The notes under the pieces were generated by a model, which had not been told where the DNA came from, searched no databases, and saw only the letters and a program-made list of their open reading frames with translations. Both the position numbers and the translations under genes were made by a program. A DNA stretch of 64,000 bases, taken from positions 70,494,001 to 70,558,000 of the forward strand of contig JBITNC010000001.1 in assembly GCA_050084985.1 (NCBI GenBank). Direction: 5' to 3'. This document shows positions 10,848 through 21,759 of the stretch, piece by piece (the first letter of the stretch is position 1; each line of letters begins with the position of its first letter). The stretch is from Nageia nagi. Taxonomy: Eukaryota; Pinophyta.

Positions 10848-13400
10848 TTAACGATAAACATACAACAATATTTCATTCACTTTGTAACATATTCTAAATG
10901 TCAAAGAGATAATACTGAGGATGCCCAATCTATTGAGACCTAGTAGGATTGCGGACAAAGAATTAGAGGTTAGAAAAATGTAACCCACTCTAACAATAGT
11001 GCACATTCTAGGAGCAAATCTGCTATGGAAAATTTGATTTTCATAGTGAGACATAGCTTTGGACCTTGGATATACCTAAAAAAGGTTGAGAAGTTATGCT
11101 TCAAAATGTGACCATAATAGGTTAGAAGATTAGTACTTTTTTAAAAGATACCATTGTTCCTTTGAATCCAAATTACCCACACAAGCATTGTTAGAGGTAT
11201 AAAATACTGGGATTTGAATACCTTACATGTTGTAGTCAGGTTCCATTGAATGAGGAGGTTTAGGATAGATGTTGGGTAGACCCATGAGCACCCAAATTTT
11301 GATAGAAGACATCCCCATGGAGAGAGTATGCAAAGTCAAATTAGAGGAAATAAAGGTCATTGGATTCTTCTACTAAATCACACATGATGTACTTGAAAGA
11401 AGATGTAATTACATGCCTTTTGCAAAGTTGGACTCATTTGAGAAATTTATTATGTATTTCTAACCATAAAGGAAAGAAAGAAAGTATATTAATTTCCTTA
11501 GGTGACCAAAAGTGATCAATGGGACTAGAAAGTACAATCATGTAAATGAAGCCAACAAGCCCCTAGTGGGGCCTCTAAAGAAAATATAAAAGAATTAACA
11601 ACTACAACCATACAAGAGATACTTGGTCCTAAAAGAAAGAAGGGATACAAAAACTAAGGCTCCCTAGGCCATGTCGCTTAGGATAGCATTGGGGGAGTGT
11701 ATGATAGTGATTTTTACTATAGGGAGAGCTCATGCATGATCATTATAAGATGTGTTTATGATACTACTTTTGGAAGAGAAGAAGGCTCTGAACTGACACA
11801 TCTACGAAGGAACCTTGACACTCTATGTATGTCTCTTGGTTTGATGTGTTGGATGTAGGTGCTGATATCGATGTCTTCTACGAGCTCACTCAAGGGAAGA
11901 GGCATGAGAAAAGGACATGATGAGTTGATCCCCAAGTGGTTATTAAGCTCAAGCTAGAATTCATTGCTATAAGAGGAGGGCTTATCAAAAGTACATAGCC
12001 AAACATCATTGATAAGGATAATAGATGAATGTTCTTAGAGAGTTATGTGAGTCTCAAAAAAGGAAATAATAGCATTCTTGTATATCATAATAAACCAAAA
12101 ATTAGAAAATGAAATGGATATCAAACTCAATCTCAAAAGAGAAAAGGCAACAAACTTAAAGGTCTCTATCTATGTGATGATTGTCTCGATCCTCAATTGG
12201 TGTGAACATACTCGAAATTGACTAGGGGCTAATCTCAAGCTAAGAGGAAGATGCAAGCTAATGTATCTAGATGGCTAGATCAACCACTTATCTAACTAAA
12301 GGTAATGATGAGCATAATGGTCTAGTTTGGGCATCAACGGTTGCAAGGGAGACACTTTAGTAACTTGAATATAAGATCTATAGATAGCCTCATAAATTGC
12401 TTTATAGGAGGCTACTACCTCCTATGATGAACTCATAGGAGGTGAGAGAAGACTATCTAATGAGAAATCAAATATCTAAATCATCTCAAAGACCTCAAAA
12501 AACTAGCATCAATGGTAACCTTGGGCGAACAAGTTGATCAAGGAAGATAGGGCTCTAACTAGGAGTCTACCATTCCCATAGGAAGATAAATTATGAATAT
12601 GATGAAGAAAGAGGACTATGAAAATGAGTTCCCAAACTAGAAGAGGTTGGCATCAAATTTTGTAAGAATAATAGGATGTGGGACTATCCTCTTACTCTAG
12701 ATGAAGCATGATAGGAAGGTGATCAAGATCCTCTCTATCAATGTCCAATCAACTACCAACAAGTTGGGTCCCTAAACCTCTAGTCTATATAAGGTTATAG
12801 TATGACTAGAATTTGGAATAACTCTAACTTGGATAGAACATCTTGGAAGTGTAATTGGAAGCACTACCTCTCTAAATTAGATAAGGTCGCATATCCTTGA
12901 TGAACTTTGGGTGGTGCTGCTAACCTAATGAAGAATTTGGGACCCAAGAAGAGCACTCCCAAGTACATATAAGAGGAGGTAGTCTCTATACTACTATTGT
13001 AAAAGTTGATCTATGTTTGGTCCATCATGGCCTTCAAAATATTAAAGGCCACAACCTTAGCATTGCTAAGGTTCACTACCAACTCTTTCCTAACATTGAA
13101 TCTATCAAGAGCATTGAGTAAAGCCTATTGACCCTTAATCGAGTGAAATAACAATACAATGTCATCAACAAAAAGAAGTAAAGAAAATCTACTACCATGA
13201 AGAAGGAATCCATACTCAGAACCTATAGTCTCAAGGATAAAGGACTCCAAATCATCTATATATAACCCAAACAAAGCCAAAGCGAGAGGGCAACCTTGAT
13301 TCACCCCTATGTTGCTAAGAACACTATCAGGGGAGGCATGGGATTTGGATGGTCAATTGAGAAGGTCTTATACATTAAGTACACATTAAATTATCTTGAT
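10848..13400 (-). pseudogene. LINE A: 3' half of an L1-like reverse transcriptase ORF2
   Basis: Read right to left from about 13345, the sequence gives GVNQGCPLALALFGLYIDD, matching the GVKQGCPLSPTLFGLYID block of plant LINE reverse transcriptase. The catalytic box follows as LLLFVDDIVLL (codons at 13172-13161), then ALLNALDRFNV and VVNLSNAKVVAFN near 13050. A YLGV block lies near 12950, followed by a thumb-like segment (GYATLFNLERQCFQLHFQ). The endonuclease and the first RT blocks are missing, so the copy is 5'-truncated, as LINE copies usually are. Below about 12.7 kb the coding signal is lost in stops, and the left limit is uncertain. It sits tail-to-head against LINE B but belongs to a different RT family, judged by the very different catalytic-box region. 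Confidence 0.75.
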
Positions 13401-13559
13401 TTGGTGAGATTCCAAAGAATATTATCCTCTATGGTACTATGTTTGAATTTGAATTTGCCCAAAAGGAACTAAAATTATTGAACTTTCATGGAAGAAAATC
13501 TTTAGAACTATAGATAGGTCTTTTCATTATTGTTGGGGAACAAAATTTACATTTTTTCA

Positions 13560-16500
13560 ACTCTAGTAATTAGAAACAAAGTAGCCCCATTCGTTGGAGA
13601 GAAATATTTTAATATTTGTAAAGGCATCAAAAGTAGATAAGGGAGAGGATAGGAGCCAAGCCTCATTCAAGAATATGATTTTGTTATCATGGCCTATGTC
13701 CCAATGATGGAAAGAGAATGAATTTTCTATATTTTCTAAGTTCATTCCAAAAGGGATAACTAAATTAGAATCAACAATAGTTAAAATTTAGGTGGGTTCC
13801 TCTATGTCCAAGTATTTAAGATGAAGAAGTTTACTCTAAAGTGAAGAATGCTCAGTGTATATTCTCCATATCAATTTACTGAGAAGGAAAATATTCATTT
13901 ATCAGAGTCTTCTAATAACAAGGCCTCCTACAGATTCACTAAATCAAAAAATGTGCCAATTGACTAGATGGATTTTTGTTGCCTCTATGCAGCCCTTCGA
14001 TAGAAAGTCTCTGATCATTTTTTCTAAGAGCTTAATTATGTTATTTAGGAAGCAATTTAAGGTTTCCATCAAGAATATGGGTAGCACACTCATGATGGAT
14101 ATGATATTAATAAGATGACCATAGGTGGAACATCACTTTGCTTCCCAAGAGGCAAGTTTTATCTTCACTTTAGTTATGAATTGGTCCCAAAATTCCCCTA
14201 AATTTTCTTCTTCAGCAAGAGGCATGTTAAGGTATTTACTAGGGAGAGTTCCAATTATCATGCCTATTAATCTAGAGAATAATTGCAAATGGGAATTGAT
14301 TAGGTTGATATCAAAGAGATAGATTTTTAAGTTTATAGCTTATCTTGAAGTAATTTTGTAGGCATTTGGAGAAGAATATTTATTCTAATTACCTCTTGAA
14401 TGTAAGGGTGGATTGCAAGTAAGGTGTCATTTATAAATTGGGAATGAGTAATTAGAGGGCCTCTATTAGTGATATGCAAACCTTTGATGTGCTCAATAAC
14501 CAATAAGTGATTGAGATCCCTACTTAGGCTTTTACCTCCAAGATGAAAAGATAAGGAGATAGTGGATCTCCTTGCTTGAGTCCATAAGAGCTCTTTAAGA
14601 ATCTCTTGAAAACATCATTGATCAAAATAAAGGAGGGGGTGGAGAATAGTGAAGTAACCCATTTAATCTATCCAATTCAATGTCAAATTTCTTTACAATC
14701 TTGATAAGAAAATCTTAGTTTACTCTATCAAAATCCTTCTTCATATCCAATTTAATTAGAATACCTTTCTTATTAGTGCAATGGAGTGAGTGTATGATAT
14801 CATGTATTAGAGAAACTCTATTTATTAAATGGTAAACCTTGATAAAATCCTTTTGATCCTCATATATGTATCAGGTGGAGTTTGTTTTAGTCTATTGGAA
14901 TCCACCTTTGAAACAAATTTGTAGATGCCAATACAAAGAGAGATGGGTATGAACACCAAGGAAAGAGGGGGTCACTATTAGGAAATGGTAAATAGAACTT
15001 GAGTGCTACTAAGGGCTATTTTTAATATATAATTAAATTATTGGTACATTGGTAAATCTATTATAAGGGGAGGGGTGTAGGGGTATTTAAATTTTATGCA
15101 ATATATTTTACAAACATAAAAAAAGAGAGGGGGGTTAATTTGAAGGGATGGGCATTATATTTAATAAAAAAAGATAGGGGGATTAGTTTGAGGGGGTTTA
15201 GTTTGTGTAGATGAAGGAATTCAAGATTTTAACATCCATAGTTTTAGGAATAAGAACCAAGAAGGTGTGATTAAGTGTAATGAGCATTTGGTGTAAGAAG
15301 AAGGATTCTATGACCACTCCAATGATATCCTCATTGACATACTACCAAAAATATTAAAAAATTCTAGGTTGGAATGCATCTAGGTCTTGGGTGCTAGGAG
15401 AACTCTTTATTTTGAAGAGAGATTATTCAACCTCTTCCTTAGAAATAGGATATGATAAAATAACATTATTAGTAGGGGTGACAAGATTTGGAAAAAAATA
15501 TAGCAGCTGAGTTTGGGACTCATCTTTGTTAATAGGATCCTCCATTAGTAGTGATTGGAAAAAATATATGGTGTGCCTCACATTATCTTCATGAAAATTA
15601 AAAAAACTTGCTTATCTAGGGTCTCTAGATTTTATCCTTGATTTATCCTCAACTAGCACTATAAAGGAAAGGCTCGAGGGGTTACCAAGGTTCCTAGATT
15701 TTCATGGTAACTTTACAAGCTCTACTCCTTTCATTATACCCTTACTATGGGAACACTCACTTGATTACATTTTTCCTTTTAGGATGCCCTTCAGGGTGAG
15801 TGCTAGGTACCTAGGGCATTATCCCATAGTGAAAAGCCTCTAGAGAAGTAATTCAATTATGAATTCTATGGTAAATAGTAGAGATGTAAAAAAAAGGTAT
15901 TCCTATCCCCTTATTATAACCATTTTATGTAGGAATTCAGATTCTAGAAAATCTCTTCTATTTTATATATGTTATTCAACTATTTGAGGAGCAATTTTTC
16001 TTGGTGGAGAAGGGTGGGATCATTACCTTGCTATAATAGTAACTAAATCTTAGAGAGTTGTTCTAACTCAACTTTTGGTATATGAATGTCAAAAAATTAT
16101 ATTTTATTCTATATCTTGATCTTATTCATTAGTTTGGATAATTTAATGGTAAATTGGTTTATATTGATGTCATATACAACTTATTCTCCCTTCCACTAGT
16201 GTTTCACTATATTCCCAAAGTCATATAAGTTTAACAACCATATTCTTTTTATCCTAAAAGGATAAAGCTACAAATGGGTGGAAGTTTCAATGGATAGTTG
16301 TATAGGCCAGTGGTCAGAACCCCAAGAGGGAAGAACTTCATATTGGGTAAGAATGCCTCTCTCAAGCCAAGATATTATGGTGAAAAAATTGTTAAGTTTT
16401 TCAAGGATTTTCTCCTTACAAGATCTCTTATTAGAACATATGTAAAGATCTTTTTTATAGAGTGGTTCATGAATGTTTAGATTATTTATGAAATTATTGA

Positions 16501-16988
16501 AATTATGGGATTTCTAATTTAGTTTCTTGATGATACCTTTCTTTTAAGCAAGATGATATATGGTATTGAAGTCTCCATTAATAATGCAAGGGGTACATTC
16601 CTAAAGGATAAGTTATTGGGACAAGTGGTTCCATGCAATGAGTTTCTCTTCTATAGTTTGGGGGCCATAAGATTTTATAAGATGAAATATACAATCTAAT
16701 TAGAGACAACCATAAGAATGGATATGAAATAAACTTTTTGAGTAACAATGAGAAAATGAATTTGGAGTTATCCTAGATAATAAGAATCCCCAAAATAATC
16801 AATTGATTCATTTGAGATGGCTAGGGATTAGGATGAAATTTATTTCTTAAAACATTCAATTTATGAATTGAACAATTTAGTATTTGAACATAAATGATAG
16901 AAGGAATCTCTTTCTTAACTAGATATCTAACATACCTAATTACTGAGGGGGTATGAAATCCCATACAATTCTAGGAGATGATCTTCAT
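13560..16988 (-). pseudogene. LINE B ORF2: endonuclease and reverse transcriptase, decayed
   Basis: The start is readable at 16988-16986: MKIIS, a stop where the family has Trp, then NCMGFHTP, the N-terminus of an L1 (APE-type) endonuclease. An RT fingers segment appears at about 15460-15230 (FFLHQMLITLNHTFLVLIP, then MDVKILNSF). After the 257-bp insertion it resumes with IPISLCIGIYKF. Near 14780-14720 it reads KGILIKLDMKKDFDRVN, the LIKLDL.KAYDRV block. The catalytic box near 14437-14426 reads QFINDTLL where the family has FADD, so one catalytic residue position is altered. Downstream TLPSKYLNMPL and KLASWEAK match the region after RT, and the last open part (13745-13563) resembles the zf-RVT region. 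It is non-functional because of stops and frameshifts. Confidence 0.85.
14954..15210. mobile_element. 257-bp insertion with 5-bp target duplication inside LINE B RT
   Basis: ATGAA occurs at 14949-14953 and again at 15211-15215. The minus-strand RT reads NSF just outside the right copy and PISLCIG just outside the left one. With the insert and one ATGAA ignored, the LINE frame runs through without a break, so the boundaries are well supported. The insert begins CACCAAGGAAAG and ends TTTGTGTAG, has G-runs alternating with A+T-rich blocks (GAGGGGGGTTAAT and GATAGGGGGATTA), and has no obvious coding capacity. I see no clear terminal inverted repeat, so its class (MITE, SINE-like or other) is unknown. 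Confidence 0.75.
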
Positions 16989-16999
16989 ATATTCACTAT

Positions 17000-17249
17000 A
17001 AAAATTTGACAACTACTTGGCTATCTAGAATAAACTATAAAGTTTCATCTATTTCAACCATTGCTTCCTATTTTTTCATATCTTGGTTGGAATTTATACC
17101 CTTTTATTTATGTACACCACCCATTTTTATCTTTAGTTTATTGATAGTTTGAGAAATAATCAAATTCTTATATTAATGGTTGGAATATAGGATTGGCATG
17201 GGGGACTTGAGGTGTGGATATGTTGATTGTAAAGGGAAATCTTGGAGCT
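17000..17249 (-). pseudogene. LINE B, region between ORF1 zinc knuckle and ORF2
   Basis: This short minus-strand stretch lies between the CACTA element and the ORF2 start. By position it is the end of ORF1 and the inter-ORF spacer. I recognise no motif in it; its assignment rests on being bracketed by LINE B parts. Confidence 0.5.
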
Positions 17250-17379
17250 CACTACTACAATAAAGGTATTTAGCATCAAGGTGGGTGTCATTTTGTCTTT
17301 TTTTTTTTACTCATGATAAAATGAAATAACCTATGCTAAATGACATATCAAATATAGCATTGATATTTGCATCACTTCG

Positions 17380-17545
17380 AGATTCATTTATAGAATCATA
17401 TTTCATCAAAAATAGATTCATTTTTGCATTGGAAATAGAGTCATTTTTGCATTGAAAATAGAGTCATTTTACATTGTAAATTGAATCATTTTACATCATA
17501 ATAGATCATTTTACATAATAATAGATTCATTTTACATCAATTATA
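17380..17545 (+). repeat. CACTA sub-terminal repeats, left side
   Basis: About seven degenerate copies of a roughly 20-25-bp phrase built on ATTCATTTTACATCA or GAGTCATTTTTGCATTG. They lie just inside the left CACTA end and mirror the right-side array. Confidence 0.7.
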
Positions 17546-18769
17546 ATATCATATATTAAATTATTTTTTAAAAAATTAGAAACTCGAATCCAAGGTGGAT
17601 TCTAGTTTCTAATTTCTATTTTTTTGGGTTTGGTGTTAGGGTTAGTTCCCATATGCTTTATCAGATCAAAGAGTTTAAGGGAAACACATGTATTGTATTT
17701 GGAATATACCCCACTGGCTTCATCTCACTTGTTAATTACTTTAATTTTTCATAGATATATTATGTTTGTGGGTATGATCTATATGCTACAAGAAAAGCAT
17801 GTACCCTTTTGTTAACTATAATCCAACTACATCTATGTATCTTCTTATTTTCTCTATCTATCAACATTTTTCTTACTCTTTGAACATCATCCTAGCTACT
17901 CATTTCATCATAAATATTTGAGAGAAGAATATATGATGGAGCATATTTAGGCTCCATCCAAAAAAAGGATTGTTATCACAAATTACCCTATTATTACATT
18001 TTTATGTGATATACAAGTACGAAGAAAATACATACACACATCCACTTAAAGTTATATAGAAATATTCATAAAAAATTCAAAGCTTATTCAAGATAGCCTA
18101 CATAACCAAGAAGGTCAACAATAGATATTTAATTATTCATCCCAATAATAATGTAATAAAAGTCACTCATGTTATTAAAATATTTACAACCCTCATCCAC
18201 TAGGCCTACTATATTGCATGCAAGTAGAACATATACAAAGATTATGTTGTTAGTGTTGGTTCCCAATTATTTCATTATATCAAAGAGTGTAAGCACATCC
18301 TTGTTATAGCCATGAATTGCATATCCTAACATCATTGTACACTTGTATATCAAAGTAATCACAACCATAATATTTGATGAAAAACCATTTTCAACTACTC
18401 TTTGATGGATTTCCATAACTTCTTCTAGAACTATCATGATGGTACATGTTGGAAGAATTCTTTTAAAGGTAACATAGCTTGGCTTTACATATGATAATTG
18501 CGTTTGCTTATCATTCCCAAGAGCCTTTTCAAAAAACCTATTTTATGTATATCTTACGATCAATGTAGTCCATTAAACTATATTTGCATCATGCACCTTT
18601 TCAAATAATTTGCATTCCTTCTCTATGCTTCCATATTTTATAATAAAAGGGGTTTCCAACCATTCAATGATAACTATCGATCAAGTTTCTTGACTTAGGA
18701 TCAAGAATAAATCAACTTAGATCCATGTGCATGATCTATGTTATTTTTTCTTATTTGTTTACATTTTGA

Positions 18770-18975
18770 ATGGTAGGTTTGACCCACATTTAGTATCAAT
18801 TTTTACATCAAACCTAGAGTTAAATTTGCATCATACTTAGAGTGAGATTTAGAGTCATACCTAACATTAGATTTGCATCATATTTAGAATTAGATTTAGA
18901 GTCAAACCTAGCATCAGATTTGCATTGTACTTAGAGTCATATTTAGAGTCATATATAGCATCAAATCTATAAAAA
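18770..18975 (+). repeat. CACTA sub-terminal repeats, right side
   Basis: Alternating units such as GATTTGCATCATA and TTAGAGTCATA, roughly 20-40 bp apart, repeat eight or more times before the right terminal inverted repeat. A poly-A run follows at about 18970-18988. Confidence 0.7.
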
Positions 18976-19078
18976 AAAAAAAAAAAATGCAAAATGATGC
19001 CAAATGACAAATTACATTAGACATTTTTTTATTAAAGTGATGCCTAATCTGATGCTAAATGTTGTTTTTATAGTAGTG

Positions 19079-19690
19079 GATTATTGCAAGTTAATTACGT
19101 TACATATGCTCTTTGTTAAGGTATTCATATAGTGGATGATCTGTGATTGCATGTTGTGGGACATTAGAGGGGGGATCATTTTATGGATCTAGTTTGGGGT
19201 GTGGGAATCCTTAGTTTGAGGATGATTAGGGAGAGGGATGGGATTGGTTAAAATTATATAAAGAATTATAGATTAAGATGAGGGTTCTCCTAAAAAATCA
19301 TCTAGATTATCTAGACTTTGGAATTAATTTTGACTCTTATTTTCTTGTATAGTGATTATTTATTTATTGTGATTGATATTATTTTTTGGGACTTGAAATG
19401 CATCAAATTTTGGGGTAGTTATCTCTTTATATGGTGGAGCACATGGCAAACTTCTTACTAATTCATGGTAAATTATACAATGGAATGGGAAGTTTTTGTA
19501 GTCAAGGCATAAGATCCACTCTTTGAATTCATCTTCTAATATGATATCCTATTTCAAGGGTTGAAGGAGGTTAAGATTGATGCATATAATAGCAAAGGAT
19601 ATATTATATAAGGCATGATTTCTTTATGAGGAACCAATGAAAGTACCTAAAGTGTTACCAATTACACATAGAATTTAGTTATATATGCAC
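19079..19690 (-). pseudogene. LINE B ORF1 segment with zinc knuckle
   Basis: Read right to left from about 19660: IGNTLGTFIGSS, then ARICINLNL-type residues, DEFKEWILCLDY and FPFHCIIYHELV...LPCAPP. This is the pattern of plant LINE ORF1 (DUF4283-type domain plus a CCHC knuckle; usual form RC..C...GH...C). The knuckle is damaged: the second Cys reads as Tyr and the Gly-His is lost. It continues across the CACTA insertion toward ORF2. Upstream of about 19690 the coding signal stops abruptly, suggesting truncation or another insertion. Confidence 0.65.
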
Positions 19691-21759
19691 AAGGTTTCTT
19701 GCAAAGTAAGAATTAAAAAAGAGAACTCTAAACTAAAATATAATTGTAACACTGAGATAAGGGAAATATATCAATCAATACTACACAATTCTAATCCATT
19801 TATGGAGAAAAAAATTTCCATCAATAACATTCAACCATTGTTATAGAACAATAGTTCCACCAAAAACCTTCAACTATTATTTCATAACAATGTTTCTAGA
19901 ACCAAAAGGCTTCATGTAAGTTATGCAAAAACCCTAGGTCCTTGTGTATTCTTTCACATTTTTCCTACCCATCTAAAAACTACATAGGCCTTATGTATTT
20001 TTCTACATTTTGCATATCCATCACAACAATGTCACTTGTAACAATCTTGAAGCTAATCTTTTTTATCGAAAAAACCTATTTTTGTATACTTGAAAAAATT
20101 AGGCATAAAAGAGTTTAAATGGCATCAAATTAGGGTTTGAAATTGTGTATTTCTATATTTTGCACTAAAATATTATTTCCTTCATTTGCAAACATTGGCT
20201 AGAGTTGTGAAATAAACTAACTATAGTGCATAATGATAATGGGTATCTATGATTCCATGGAACACTTTTACATTTCTATTAAATAATCTAGGGTTGCAAT
20301 ATTCTTCGAATAACTACACAATTTAGGGATGTAATAGGTCCATACTATAACCTTTTTTCACTAACCTTGACATTGAGGGTGGGTGCAAGAAGATGAGTCC
20401 ACATAATAAGGAAGTCTTGCAAGAAAATAAGACTAATTGTCAAATTCTTATTTTTTGAGAATTTTAACAAATAAATTATATGAGGATAAGTTATAGATAA
20501 TTCTCTATTTTTTTTTTTAAATTGATAAGTTTAGGTCAAATTATGCATGTCACACATGAGCAGTTTTTGAAACAACAATCATGACCAATGCAAAATTAAT
20601 AATACTAAAATATTCATGAAAAAATTATAACAAAATATCTATGACAAGATTTAGTATATTAGGTATCTTTTTATAAAATGGTTTTAAAAATACCTTAATT
20701 TATATCAAATTATGCTTTATAGACATGTGCATGGTATGATCCTAAAATAGTATATTTTAAAAGTGTTTTATACTCATTCCTATAAAAAAATTGACTTTTA
20801 TTATTTGGGCATTAAAATAAATTACATATTTGAAAACTAGACTTTGACAACTAGATTTTCACCTAATGATCTTTTGCAAGATTCCATATCTAAGAGCTTC
20901 AAATTTTGAGATCAATAATGAAGAAACATAAAAATCAAAGAACACTTCCACTTTTTGGCCATAAAGTGGACCCAAATTCTTCCACTAACCTCTAATTAAT
21001 GCCCTCATATTCTATTTTTTCATATATGCAATTGTAAATAGTTTTCCTATTACATTAGCAAATTCTCACGATCATTTTTGTGTAGTACTAAGAAAAGTAA
21101 TTAGATAGGTTTGAGAACCTTAGTTGAAGATGCTAGAGTATTTTTGAGTCTAAATAAAAATATAAGTCCTAAACCACTTTTTAAATTGATCCTTAAACTC
21201 AAAATGCCTTTGAGACTTTGATTTTTTTGAAGACTTAGAAGTGACTCATATGCAATAGACCAAATGCTCACAATCCCTATCTAATCGCTCCTTAGTTACA
21301 TGTATAAAAATGATCTTGAGAATTATAAGAGGCATCAAATACATTGAAGCATATAAGGTAGATTTAAGTTTGTACTTTGGGTTTTCTTACATCCATTATT
21401 AGATCACTTTGGGTGAATAGGTTACTTATTCCCTTTTCCAAGGTACATATAAAGTAGCTGAAATACTATGATATGATTTTTAGATTATAAAAAGAATGCT
21501 TGCAAGAACTTTTCAATCTTATTGGATCAATAAATCATGATATATGTTGAATGAATTCCAATATCATATTATAATAATGAAAAATAGGAATATCTAGATT
21601 ATAAATGGGAAAGACCATAGATGATAATAGTGATATAGATAATGATAAAAGATCAATAAAATGTATCAAAGGATATATATAAGACATTAAATCACTATTC
21701 ATATGCATCCTAAAGGATAATGAGAAGGAAGCATAAATACCTATGAAACTTTAAAATAT
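19691..21759. other. Unrecognised A+T-rich DNA
   Basis: No protein-like frame, LTR pair or RNA gene was recognised. Two similar phrases around ACCATTGTTATAGAACAAT and ACTATTATTTCATAACAAT (19836-19890) form a small local duplication. It may be old LTR or untranslated-region sequence from an unidentified element. Confidence 0.4.

Larger units (their letters stand above)
17250..19078. mobile_element. Non-autonomous CACTA (En/Spm-type) DNA transposon, 1829 bp
   Basis: The left end reads CACTACTACAATAAAGG followed by TTTAGCATCA. The right end, in reverse complement, reads CACTACTATAAAAACAAC followed by TTTAGCATCA. These are classic CACTA terminal inverted repeats. The flanking triplets are GCT (17247-17249) and GAT (19079-19081), a degenerate 3-bp duplication. 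Both sub-terminal regions carry arrays of short degenerate repeats, as CACTA elements do for transposase binding. No transposase is encoded. The element interrupts LINE B, so it is younger than that LINE. Confidence 0.85.
13545..19690 (-). mobile_element. LINE B: nearly full-length L1-like element with two later insertions
   Basis: Minus-strand order is an ORF1 segment with a zinc knuckle (19690-19079), a CACTA insertion, the rest of ORF1 or the inter-ORF region (17249-17000), then ORF2 endonuclease (from 16988), RT and C-terminal region down to about 13560. A 257-bp insertion (14954-15210) splits the RT. Plant L1 elements have this ORF1 (nucleic-acid-binding) and ORF2 (endonuclease plus RT) layout. 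Target duplications of the LINE itself were not identified. The upstream limit is where recognisable ORF1 stops. Confidence 0.75.
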
